A stretch of DNA of 64,000 bases from contig CM077005.1 of the NCBI GenBank assembly GCA_039090855.1, positions 78,116,607 through 78,180,606 on the forward strand, in the 5' to 3' direction. This DNA comes from Macrothele yani (taxonomy: Eukaryota; Arthropoda; Arachnida; Araneae; Macrothelidae). The position numbers were made by a program, and so were the translations under genes. The notes under the pieces are model-generated. The model was not told where the DNA came from. It did not search any database and saw nothing but the letters and a program-made list of their open reading frames with translations. This document shows, one piece after another, positions 11,435 through 21,357 of this stretch (position 1 is the stretch's first letter; every line of letters begins with the position of its first letter).

Positions 11435-14168
11435 TGATATGTTGCTGAAAATCTGTGGACACCTGATCAATGTTTTCAGATTTTCATCAACATTATCCAC
11501 GTTTTTCTTGAAAGAAAAATTAATCAGAGGGGTAATAGTGATCAGTTCAGGAAAGGGTGACGATTCTTCCCTGGAGTGATTTGCTGTTAAACTTTTCGTA
11601 AACTTAGATTTCACCTCCCCTGGGTTCGACCTTTGGATCCAGAGAGAAAGTCAAGAAAAAGTTACAGAAATTATATTTCTCATTTGTTTTATTTCCCCCT
11701 TCTTTGTTCTATGGGGCTTGCGAGAAAGGTGTTCGCTTTATTTACGAAAGAAAAAAGTATATAGTGTGAACTGGCAGTTACAATGCTGTTCCTTTTGTTT
11801 TGGTGTTACTCAGCCCAGCAGGAGGGAAAAGAAAAACATACTCAGCAGAATTAAAGTAAGAGCAGTGTAAATAATTTTTTTTCTCTCTATGTGTATGAAC
11901 AAAATGTAGCATTTATATGACGCAGTACCAAAAGTTTGATGTCGCAACATTCAAGAGAATAAACCTGGGGTATGCTCATTGAAAATAATTATGAGAATTT
12001 TTTTTTTTTTTTTTTTTTTGTATTTCTTGCTTTGTTCAGTGTATGAAGTAACGTGTTAAAACATTTTGTAAGCCAGCTACAGTTTCCCTTCCTCTTAACA
12101 GATAGAGGTCAATGCTCTGGGTTTTCCAGAAAAAGGGATTAAAGCAGCAAATTCTTTCAACCCCTATTGGAGATTTTCTTTTCTAGGAAAAGACCACCAG
12201 GAGGGCAAACATTCCTTTTTTCGGGGTCTGGCAAATCTCACTAGATGGGAAGGGGCTTAGTGAACTGAAATAGATACCCTGGGAACACACTCGGAAAGGG
12301 ACGGCTGAAAGTAGGAAGCAGCAGCCTCTCGCGCCAAAATTTATGGGGTTGTTTACGAAGAGTGGATCCTGAGAAGCATGCAGGTGTCCCGCATCTAGCA
12401 CACGGTGCCCACGTGCTTTTGGCTGGAAGCAGCCAATGGGATCGCTGGCGTCCTTCTCGGGCGTTCCGATTGGTCGTTTTGACCCTCCAAGGTGAAAGAG
12501 GTTTCTGAGCGTCCACTTTGATTTTGGAAAGGCTCGCTCACTGAAAAATTGACTACTAGAAAAAGGACACAAAAAAAAAAGGTTGCTGGTGGCTGAGAAA
12601 GAAAAAATGAGGCAGATTGTCTTCGAAAAGCCGAGAGTGAGGTTAGGTGGCTACCCGCCTCCCGGGAAGCTCCAATTTTCACCATAGGCTACCGACTTGA
12701 ACCGGAAGCCCACCTAGGAAAAAACCCACTCATTATGATGCCTCTCCAAGAAGAACAGCAATAAGTCCGGCTTTTGAAAACAGCTATCCCTAGCTGTGAG
12801 GAGAGCCCTGGGCGACTAGTAGCAGCCGACCCACCTATATGGCAGAGATGCAAAATGAATGGAGACCAGGTTATCCACTTCTCTACGAGGAGTAATCCAT
12901 AAGCCTCATAACAGCCTTCCCCTTCTTACCCTGCGGCATCAGAAAAAAAAAATGGAGGAGTGAGAAGTAATTGTCGACAACCCAAGATGACAATTCCGAG
13001 AATTCGGAAGATTTTGAAATGAGCCACTTCAACTACGCTCTTCGAGTGGAATCAGTTTGAAGGTCCCCTCCAAATCTGTCCAGACAGGCCTGCCGAAAAT
13101 GTTCTTACCAAGAGGAGTCCAGTAATTCAACTACGCGCGGTGAACGGCAGAGCCGGACAGTATAAAACAGGTTAAAATAGTGAACCCCACCAACAAAGGT
13201 CCTCGGGCTTAATTATGTAAGTTGTCTCTTATTGGGTTTTTTTTTATCCTCATAATATGGTTAAAAGTTTTTTTGGATAGGGGAGTATAAATTTGCTGAA
13301 AAATTTAAGAGTGAGGCACTATTGAAAGGAGGAGGCTGTAGCTGACCGTAAGAGTCTAACATTTAACTAGTGTTATAGTTCAATGAATAAAAAAATTCTT
13401 CAGATAAGAAACTAAAATAATTAAAATCACTCATGATGTTTTGTAATGGCCTCAAAAATCCTGAAAATGGGAGAGGCATGTGAAACCAAGTCTACAAAAA
13501 CAGGCTAAAATGTATCAACAGGATTTGCTATGACATAAGAAAAAGGTTGTGATCTCGAAACACTATCAGTACAGTTTTGTTCTTCTATTATTTTTTTTTA
13601 TACCATATTGTTATTGTTTAAAAAATAAATAAATATAGGCATTAGCCTTTCAAAAACCTAATTTTGGTACGAATTGGCCATTCAGTTTTCTTGATGTCTC
13701 CTAAATTTCTGAGCAATGGCACTCATCACCCAACGCTCTGACGTTGGCTAGGAAGTCCCTTGGGTGTTGTTTAAATAATGATAATGTCCTAATAATTAAA
13801 ATAATTATAATCTGATAATTTTTTTCCATGCTTACAAACATGAATTCATAAATACGGTCTCTTTGAGTTGACACATATATTACACATGTACCAAAAACAC
13901 AGTGCTATAGTTATTCTTCGAGTGTGAAAAACAAAAAATGTTCAGTATTCACAGAAACAATATCACAGGTGAAAACTCATGTGTGCTATAACAAATATGA
14001 CATCTCAAAGTTTCTTCTTATAAATTTTAATTTTTGGTTGTTTCAAAATGCATCTACCCATCTCCCAAAGTTGCATTTTAGTCTAAATTCAAAATTTTCC
14101 TTCGAGTTTACTTTTGGCTATCAATGATAATAACTTTACATAATGTGGCTGAGATTTCCGCCACAACA
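11435..14168. mobile_element. Unclassified 2.73-kb insertion, possibly a long solo LTR
   Basis: The insertion interrupts a LINE open frame and its edges are exact. It is flanked by CAAG at 11431-11434 and 14169-14172, starts TGATATGTTG and ends CCACAACA on the plus strand. Removing it rejoins the LINE coding sequence. TG...CA ends with a 4-bp duplication fit an LTR. The ends also share an imperfect inverted similarity (TGTTG...GAAATCT). No RT, integrase, transposase or other known domain is found. A GC-richer core (12240-12720) has CCAAT-type boxes in both directions (GCCAATGG near 12433, GATTGGTCG near 12467). A TATAAAA lies near 13162. A solo LTR this long would be unusual. A non-autonomous DNA element is the alternative. 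Confidence 0.6.
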
Positions 14169-14172
14169 CAAG

Positions 14173-14516
14173 GGAACAATGATAGCATCCTTCCAATCCC
14201 GAGGGACCATTCCTAACTCCCAGCACAACTGGCAAAATTCAGTTAACCAGCCAATTATATAGTCACCACCATATTTCAACATCTCTGCAGTTATGCCATC
14301 AACTCCCGGAGCCTCACCATTCTGAAGAGATTTTAGAGCTTTGCATACTTCTTCTCTTGAGATCCCTCCTGTGCTTTCATCCTTCATTGTGACATCACCT
14401 GCGTCTGTCTCAGAATTATCTTTGCTTTCCTGATCTAATACCTCACAGAAGTATTCACCCCATCTGTCACTTAACTCATTGGGCTCCCATAACATTTCCC
14501 CAATCTCATTCTTCAC
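14173..14516 (-). pseudogene. LINE reverse transcriptase, N-terminal part
   Basis: The frame reads LSDRWGEYFCEVLDQE, GGISREEVCKALKSLQNG, EAPGVDGITAEMLKYGG, LCWELGMVPRDWKDA and IIVPL. That is the stretch from RT motif 0 to motif 1 (APGxDGI and W..A.I.P), and it stops exactly at the insertion boundary. It follows the endonuclease region (14681 upward) with a frame break in the linker. The missing motifs resume at 11430 on the far side of the insertion. Confidence 0.87.
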
Positions 14517-14680
14517 ACAACTTACAACTTTGTTTCCTATTTTTCTTGAGTCTCATGTACTACCAGAAAGTCTTCCTCTCTTTCCAAAAAGTCAGTTCAT
14601 GCCTTTCCACTTTCTCCTTCCTATCTTTTGCCTTACTGTGGCGAACCAGCTTAGCAGCTTCACGCTTCTTACAGCGATAT

Positions 14681-15703
14681 TCATCCACAGAGACTCTTAC
14701 CTTGCAACATCCCCAAATAGGCTTCCTTCTTTCTCTTTACTGCCTCTTCAATCTCACTATTCCACCAAGCATCACCTCTATTGTTACCCACTATTGTGGT
14801 GCCACAGACCTCTTTAGCAGCAGTGACAACACAGTTCTTAAAACATTCCCACTTCTTTTCTACATCCCTCTCACCAGACTTCAAATCCTTCAGTCGTTCT
14901 CTGAGTAAGTCAGAATACCGCTGATGATCTTCAAGGAGCCTATCAACCTTTATTCTTTCTATCCTGGTTCTCTTCCTATTCCTTTTCCTCCAACCAACAT
15001 TAAGTTTCACTCGTGACACTACCAAGTAATGATCAGAACCAACATCTGCACCTCTCATCACACGGGTGTCAACAATTAAGTGTTTCAAACGCTGATCGTA
15101 GACAACAAAATCTATGACACTCTTTTGACCAAGAGTACGATTTTCCCAAGTATATGTGTGGATATACTTGTGGTTGAAAAATGTATTAGATACACACAAA
15201 CCATTCTCAATGCAGAGTTCAATTAATCTTTCACCATTATCATTCACACAAGGATCATTAAACTTACCCAGAACATTGTCAGAAATTGCATTCTGCACAC
15301 CTACTCTAGCATTGAAATCCCCTGCTATTATAACTTTTTCTTTAGCACCAAACTGGCACAAAACAGCTTTTAGCTCTTTCCAGAAATCTTCCTTCTTATC
15401 AGAAGGTTCTGAGTCACAAGGAGCATACACTACAACAATTACAATTCTCTGAAGTTTCACTTTCAAACGAATCCAGAGAATTCTCTCACTTACGCAACTA
15501 TAGTGAATCAAGTTGTTCTTCATCTTTTCACTTAAAATCACACCTACACCCGCCTATCCTTTCATATTATCCAATACTCCAGACCACACACTCACCGTGC
15601 CATTCACTTCTTCTACCCCAATTTTTTTCTTTTTGGTTTCACTTACACACAGCACATCCAGTCTATACTTATTCATCTCCAATAATAAATTCAAATCCGC
15701 CAT
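14681..15703 (-). pseudogene. LINE apurinic-like endonuclease domain
   Basis: A minus-strand ATG at 15703 begins MADLNLLLEMNKYRLDVLCV, with the catalytic Glu in VSETK. A stop in the KG*AGVG segment near 15556 separates this from the main frame. The main frame shows VVVYAPCDSE, IIAGDFNARVG, NDNGERLIELC, YTWENR, SVIDFVVYD and GADVGSDHYLVVSRVK, the full set of APE-type catalytic motifs. The domain nicks target DNA to prime reverse transcription. The usual NVxxL first strand upstream is missing, so the copy is 5' truncated. After the endonuclease comes the WWNSEIEEAVKRKKEA linker typical of these elements. Confidence 0.88.
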
Positions 15704-15803
15704 TAGTAAACAATGACTCTCATTTTTTTATGTTTACTCACACAGTTACTTTTTTTTAAAGTAAATGTTTACACTTCTAAATGCATAAGAGCAAAAGTAC
15801 ATT

Positions 15804-15832
15804 AAAGAAAGGAAGGAAGGAAGGAAGGAAGA
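15804..15832. repeat. (GGAA)n microsatellite
   Basis: A short GGAA tandem run, 16 bp downstream of the exon 2 donor on the gene strand (polypurine on plus, polypyrimidine on the transcript). Confidence 0.9.
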
Positions 15833-15847
15833 AAAATAATGAATCAC

Positions 15848-15932
15848 CTCTTGAGTTTCCAGGAATCTTTTCTCCTGGTAAAAGTGGTGGCTCCCCAGTT
15901 CTAGGAGGCAGGTGAGTCTCTCTCTGTTTGGC
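15848..15932 (-). CDS. Myotubularin-family phosphatase, exon 2 (linker before GRAM)
   Basis: This 85-nt exon is too short for ordinary open-frame detection. After the acceptor TTGCTTTTCCAG it encodes AKQRETHLPPRTGEPPLLPG and then EKIPGNSR, ending one base into a codon before GTGATT. Vertebrate MTMR2 has MEEPPLLPGENIKDMA just before its DVTYICPF segment, so EPPLLPGE is a strong match in the right place. The phases close perfectly: exon 1 ends after a complete codon, exon 2 starts in phase 0, and its final G joins CA of exon 3 to give Ala-Arg-Asp-Val-Thr-Tyr. The donor (GAG/GTGATT) is weaker than consensus. This short linker lies before the PH-GRAM fold. Confidence 0.88.
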
Positions 15933-16123
15933 CTGGAAAAGCAAAATGAAATAATAGATATAAATGTGATCAATTTCCTTAAAAAAATCTCTGTTATTTC
16001 CTCTTTTTCAGAGTATATGATAAATAATGATGCAAACCAAATTGAAAAAGCTACGAAGGTAATGCACTTGGTCAAAGTTCGCGTTGTAGCCAAACCTTGA
16101 CTGTTGTAGCATATACTGTATAT
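15933..16123. other. Short intron 1 segment before the RTE insertion
   Basis: It holds the polypyrimidine tract and acceptor of exon 2. It also holds the left target-site duplication of the RTE element (ATACTGTATAT, 16113-16123). Confidence 0.7.
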
Positions 16124-16227
16124 CATCATCATTGTCAACCATTATCAATCCACTGCTGGACGAAGGTTTCCCCAAGTCTCTTCCACAATGGTCTGTCTTG
16201 TGCCAGTCTCCTCCATGTTACTCCCGC

Positions 16228-18012
16228 TTACTTTAGAATTTCATACACCGATCTCCCATGTGGTCTTCTTCTGGGTCTTTTCCTGTCCCTTGGAATCCAA
16301 TCTAAAATTTTGACTGTCCATCGATGGTCTGTTCTTCTGGCAGTATGTCCAGCCCATTGCCATTTCAGGGATTTTACTTTGATAATGATGTCTTCCACTC
16401 TTGTCATTTTTCTCATCCACAAGTTCCTCTTCTTATCTCTCCTGGTTACACCAAGCATGCACCTCTCCATGCTTCTTTGATTTGTCTGCAGCCTTTGTAT
16501 GTCTCTTTTAGTTAAGGTCCACGTCTCTGCCCCATACGTAAGCACTGGAAGGATGCATTGATCAAACATTTTTCTTTTAAGACATAATGGCATATTGCTC
16601 TTGAAAATTAGGCTGTTTCTTCCAAAAGCACTCCAGGCAAGTTTTATACGCTGATTAATTTCTTCATCAATGTGACCCTCCCTTGATATCTGCTGTCTAA
16701 GATAAACGTACATATCTGTTATCTCCAGCTTTTCTCCATCAATGGATAAATCTTCATTTCTTGTAAAAGCATTGTACATCACTTTTGTCTTCTGAAAGTT
16801 CATTTTTAATCCCACTTTTTTACTCTTCTTAACAAGTCCCTGGATCATACTCTGCAGCTCTGATGGGGTAGTTGCAAAAATGACTACGTCATCAGCAAAA
16901 CTAAGGTGAGTTAGATAATCTCCATTAATCTTTATCCCTTCGTTTTCCAAGTTCAGTGATTGAAAGACATTTCCCAATGTGACATTCAAGAGCTTGGAAG
17001 ATACGGTGTCACCTTGTCTCACTCCCTTTCCAACTTTTATGTGTGCTGTATTCTCAAACAGCCAAATCTTTGCACTTGCATTTTCATAGATGTTATTAAT
17101 AATATTAATGCATGCATCTTCAATACTGCAGGATTTCAAAGCCATTGTAACTGCTGATGGTTTCACCGAATCAAAGGCCTTTTCATAATCAATAAAAGCC
17201 ATGCACAATGTAAGTTCATATTCCCTCGCTCTTTCAATTAGTTCTCTCAGTATGTGGATATGATCTATAGTGCTGTAGCCACTCCTGAATCCAGCTTGTT
17301 CTCTCGGTTGAGCCATGTCCAGTGTTATTTTCAAGCGGTGTGAAAGAACTTTAGTGAAGATTTTATAAACCACTGATAGGAGGCTGATAGGTCTGTAGTT
17401 CTTGAGATCCTCAATGTCACCTTTTTTATGTAGCAGGATCATTATAGTGTTGTTCCAATTCTCAGGAATCTTCCCTTCATTAAGGCATCGAGTGAAAACT
17501 TGGGTGAGTACTGTTTCAATTTCTTCCCTTGCTTCTTGTATGATGTCTATAGTAATTCCATCTTCTCCTGGAGCTTTTCCCAACTTCATGTTCTTGATTG
17601 CATGTGCAACTTCTGCTGAGAGGACTGGAAGAACTCTGGTACTGGTACCTTTAATGATGTCTGGAGTACATGTATCATCCCTTTCATATAATTCGGAGTA
17701 GAAATCTTTCACTTTTGTCAAAATTTCACCCCTCTATTTCTTGTTACAGAGCCATCTTCTTTTCTCAATGTCATAATCTGTTTTCTTCCCTTACTGAGAT
17801 GCCCCTTTGCTATTTAGGCTTTGGTTGTTTTCAATTGCTTTCCTCACTAGTTCACAGTTGAATTTCCTTACGTCTTCAGTGATACTTTTACGTACTGTCT
17901 TGCATAGCTCTATATATTCCACTTTAGAAGTCAAATCTTCTTTAGTTGTCCTCATCTCTCTTCTTTTTTGCATCAACATTTTGGTTTTTCCTGATAATTT
18001 GTTCACATGCAA
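16228..18012 (-). pseudogene. RTE reverse transcriptase region
   Basis: From about 18012 the linker reads LHVNKLSGKTKMLMQKRRE, then breaks near 17790. The RT frame is open from 17721 to 16228 with KLGKAPGEDGITIDIIQEA, NYRPISLLSVVYKIFTK, REQAGFRSGYSTIDHIHIL, MAFIDYEKAFDSV, GVRQGDTVSSKL and LSFADDVVIFA. The catalytic FADD is at 16888-16899. The C-terminal part has CILPVLTYGAETWTLTKRD and QWAGHTARRTDHRW. The final residues before the tail are lost to a frameshift near 16228. Compared with the 34221-36041 copy it has more lesions. Confidence 0.92.
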
Positions 18013-18019
18013 CTTTTTC

Positions 18020-19096
18020 TTAGACAGCTAATTTTGTTGCTGTTTCCATAAGAGCTTTGGTTACTTTTCTGTTAACTTCAGAGATGTGCACTTCTTCTAA
18101 TGTTAGACCTTCTAGAATAAAGAATGTATTCCTCAGTTCTAATTTCAAGGTATTATGATACTTTTTAAGGTTAGTCACATCAATACACTTCCTTTGTTTT
18201 GTGAACTTGCCACGTTCGAGTTTAGTGTTGAGGTGCATCTTACATCTCACCAATCTATGGTCACTACCTGTGTTGAACTTGTTTAGCACACTGCAGTCTT
18301 CAATGTCGAATTTTTTGTTACACATAATAAAATCAATTTCATTTGTCGTCCCATTTGGATGTCTCCATGTCCATTTCCTGTGTGGCTTTTTCTTGAAAAA
18401 GGAGTTCATGATGGAAAAGCCTTTTGCCTCTGCAAACTCTACGAGAGTATTTCCACGCTGGTTTCTGTTGCTGTGACCGAATTTGCCTACTGAAGTTTCA
18501 TTCTTTTGCCGTTGCACTATTTTTGCATTGAAATCTCCCGTAATTATCTTCAAGTGCTGCTTGCCTGTATTATTTAGATGACGAATTTCCTCATAAAGTT
18601 CTTCAATTGTTTTTTCTTCAGGATGACTTGCGGTGGGTGCATAAGTTTGAATAATCTGAGCCTGGTACCTTCTTGAGAGTTGGATAACGAGTCGTGCAGC
18701 TCTGTCAGAGGAACTTTCAACTTCTACAACTTTATCCTTTAGTTTCTTGTTTATTATAAATCCAACACCACTAGTTCTGCCAGTATCTGTCCCACGACAG
18801 TAGAAGAGATGTCCACTTTTCAGTTCAATGAGATCTTCTCTTTTTCTCCTTACCTCACTTAGCCCGACGATGTCCCACTTGATCCTTTGTGGTTCCTCTT
18901 CCAATTCAAGAAGCTTTGAATTGGAAGATAGGGAGCGTCCATTATACGTAGCCAAGGCCAGCATCAGATGGCAGCCTAGTCCGGTCCTCCGGGGATTCTT
19001 AGCACCCTCTGCCTTCATGTCACACTGGCCGCTGCCTTGGCCAGGTACATTCCACCTGCCGGAGACTGAGGGCCAAGATTTAAGTTGTGGAGTCAT
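18020..19096 (-). pseudogene. RTE endonuclease region
   Basis: The frame opens with MTPQLKSWPSVSGRWNVPG and continues with YNGRSL, DIVGLSEVRRKRED (catalytic Glu), QTYAPTASHPEE, IITGDFNAKIV, EIDFIMCNKKF and TGSDHRLVRCKM, the APE-type endonuclease motifs. It ends prematurely at 18020 because two bases are missing relative to the sister copy, which reads on through the same position. About 358 residues remain of what should be the N-terminal part of one large polyprotein. Confidence 0.92.
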
Positions 19097-19316
19097 TTTG
19101 GAGGGGTTTGGCTATAACTCACCACGCTGGCCAAGCGGGTTGGTGAGTGTAGGATAGCATTTCCTCTAATCCCGATGGTATAGTTATACCGCTATTGGCG
19201 ATCATCAGAGCCCCTTTAGTGGGAACAGGATGCACCACGAGAAGGTGGGGTTGACATTTGTCAAGGAGAGGCTGTGATGTTGCGTATCACCTGACCTTAC
19301 ATCCCATACTGTATAT

Positions 19317-20027
19317 AACAAGGGCAAAATCAGATTAAAAGTAGACCTGACTTTTAATACAAGGAAGATATGCTACACTGTTTCAAATACAAAATTGTAT
19401 TTAGAAAAATAAGTTTCTTTTAATGAAACATTTATTTTACTTCTTAAAATATATATTTTATTTTTCACTTTGGTATTTTTTTACACATATAACATTACTT
19501 TTTTTTTTGTACTCTTATATCAGCAAAAAGAGAAACCCAACAAAAAAAAACTCAGTTTATCTCTTCAGATTAGACTGCTGTTGATAAATGATGCTTAACA
19601 AATTCATAAAGACTGCTCTGGATCCATGATGTTTAACCAATTCATAAAGAAAAATTTTAAAAAATACCAGTGATTCTCAATTTATTTCAAACCAGAACTA
19701 TTAAAATAATAATGAGCCTCCTCAATTTTTTCATCTACAAAAATACAACATAGCTAAGACTAAAGGGAAAATGCTAAGATTAAAATTTTTTTAGCTAAGA
19801 TTAAAGAAAAAAATTAAGCAATTAAGTCAGACTTGGCTAGTGTCTAATAAGCCAAAAAAATTAAATATATACTTAGTAGTAGCTTAGTTATACTATGGAT
19901 ACTGATCGATAACATTGGGTTCAATTACACGAAGATAGCTCTTTATTTGGAAGATGTCTGCGTTTCTAAATTATCAAATGAAAAGGTGATAGAAAAAAAA
20001 ATAGAAAATAAAACATTGTCTCATGTA
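19317..20027. other. Intron 1 sequence, no gene
   Basis: AT-rich intronic sequence with several A and T runs. Nothing else was recognised. Confidence 0.5.
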
Positions 20028-20029
20028 TA

Positions 20030-21355
20030 CAGCAAACTTTTGATTATCTGTGCTAATCACCGGATAAATGTGCATAGATAACTGAAAAACACGGACAATA
20101 TGATTTTTGCTTCTTACTGAAAAAATTACTGTTATATGTACTATATAGTATATAAAAATACATTTGACACCTTGAACTGTTAACAATAGAGTTTATAAAA
20201 TTATAAAATATTGGTACTGTACTTACAATTTCTGTTGTTGACGAAAGCAAAATATGATAGGCCTATATCAGAGCAGCAGAATGTAGACGCATGCATGTAC
20301 GCTGTACACAAATAGTTTCCAAATTATTAGCAGGTTTTGTTGCAGATAGTTTTTGCTTGTAGATTAAAAATAAAATAAAAATGTTATTTACAGCAATTAA
20401 AACACTTACTCAAGACTTTTATTAAATTAATATACTTAATTTTCTTCTAACTTGAACTTTTAATTATTTTTCTTATCTTCTGAGTTTTTTCGTTTTTACA
20501 GACATTTCTGGCCTATAGATTTTTCAAGACCTGTTCTCAGTGTGTAGAAACAGTAATAAAAGTTTCTTTTACACAGAAAGAATTTAAATTTTATTGCCAG
20601 GTTCCTCTTGCAATTGCCAGTTATTAAACTAAAATGATTTCCTCATGTATATTTACATTATAAGTCTAGTATTTTTGAATTAACTTGTTGAAAATGCTAT
20701 AATTTTTGAAGGTTCATTGACGGAACTGTTTTTCTGGACATAAAAACTTTCTTTAATTAGTATCTTGTTTTCATGAGGTTCATAGCCCAGTATTTTAATA
20801 TTTTTCCATAAAAGTCCATTTCACACAAATTGCTGCACATTCAGTTGTAATGTACTTATGTTGTCCTCATTGGAATTTAATGTTCTAATAATTCGTAATT
20901 GCTTTATTAATTTTTCTTTAAATTATCATATTCTATTGTTCGTGTTTAGTGACTTTGCAGTAACTTTTCTGTTTCAGTAGTTGCATACACAGATACATTT
21001 TATTTTTATACAACTCTGGTCTATATACATATAGTACGTTTACTAGACACAATCCACAAAAGTCATTTTTGAAGCAAATAATCTGCAACATTATTTTGCT
21101 TCTAAGATGCATTTAATTGTTTTCTAACACCAGTATGAATACTACGAAGTGCCACAATATCACTGTAATTAAAATCTCCTTGTTCCACATAATCTATGAG
21201 CATATCTACACATTCCAAAGGTGCACCATGACTCACATGCCCACAGTCAAACTCAACACTCAGTTCACATACGTATTAAAAATACTGCAGCTAAATAAAA
21301 AGAAAAAAAAAGCACGTCACAGATAATCCGCACACGGATAATCAAGAGTTTGTTG
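20030..21355 (-). mobile_element. pogo/Tigger-type DNA transposon, decayed
   Basis: The ends form an imperfect terminal inverted repeat of about 35 bp: CAGCAAACTTTTGATTATC on the left and CAACAAACTCTTGATTATC as the reverse complement of the right. Each end is next to TA (20028-20029 and 21356-21357), the target duplication of Tc1/mariner superfamily elements. GATTATCCG-type ends are usual for Tigger/pogo elements. A piece of transposase C-terminus survives on the minus strand near the right end. The element is 1,326 bp, shorter than autonomous pogo elements, so most of the transposase is lost. A second partial copy lies at 4955-5690. Confidence 0.8.
21085..21250 (-). pseudogene. pogo/Tigger transposase C-terminus fragment
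   Basis: On the minus strand this reads CVDMLIDYVEQGDFNYSDIV, then ALRSIHTGVRKQLNAS, a stop, then KQNNVADYLLQK. That is the tail pattern of Tigger/jerky transposases: a Tyr-Val-Glu-Gln stretch, DI.ALR.I...V, then KQ.....F-like end. The in-frame stop and the absence of the DDE domain show that it is dead. The plus-strand open frame over the same bases has no similarity. Confidence 0.65.
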
Positions 21356-21357
21356 TA

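Larger units (their letters stand above)
10080..15703 (-). mobile_element. APE-type LINE split by a 2.7-kb insertion
   Basis: A non-LTR retrotransposon on the minus strand with an endonuclease at 14681-15703, an RT N-terminal part at 14173-14516 and the rest of RT plus C-terminus at 10080-11430. The two halves are collinear: DAIIVPL at 14173 continues as YKG/EKGDQTECKNYRGISLLS at 11430. The gap is filled by the element at 11435-14168. The 5' end is truncated, because the endonuclease lacks its first strand. No target-site duplication was recognised. The C-terminal GHVERM and GRKGRGRPRKTWVDQI are seen in RTE-like and related LINEs, but the clade is left open. It lies in intron 2, in the gene's own orientation. 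Confidence 0.88.
16124..19305 (-). mobile_element. Full-length RTE-type LINE with 11-bp target-site duplication
   Basis: Both edges are set by ATACTGTATAT at 16113-16123 and 19306-19316, so the element is 3,182 bp. The 3' end (minus strand) is GGTTGACAATGATGATG, the short ATG-type tail usual for RTE elements. The 5' untranslated part begins GGGATGTAAGGTCAGG. Endonuclease and reverse transcriptase regions are nearly complete but interrupted by small indels. It is closely related throughout to the copy at 32973-36067. It lies in intron 1 of the myotubularin gene in the same orientation. It is the longest RTE 5' end in the window. Confidence 0.94.

Noticed and set aside
12183..12685. Three overlapping minus-strand frames in the unclassified insertion
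   Set aside because: They overlap in different frames, have no domain and lie in the GC-rich promoter-like core. Length is as expected from base composition.
16097..18476. Plus-strand open frames across the RTE copy
   Set aside because: They are antisense to the LINE endonuclease and RT, which carry all recognised motifs.
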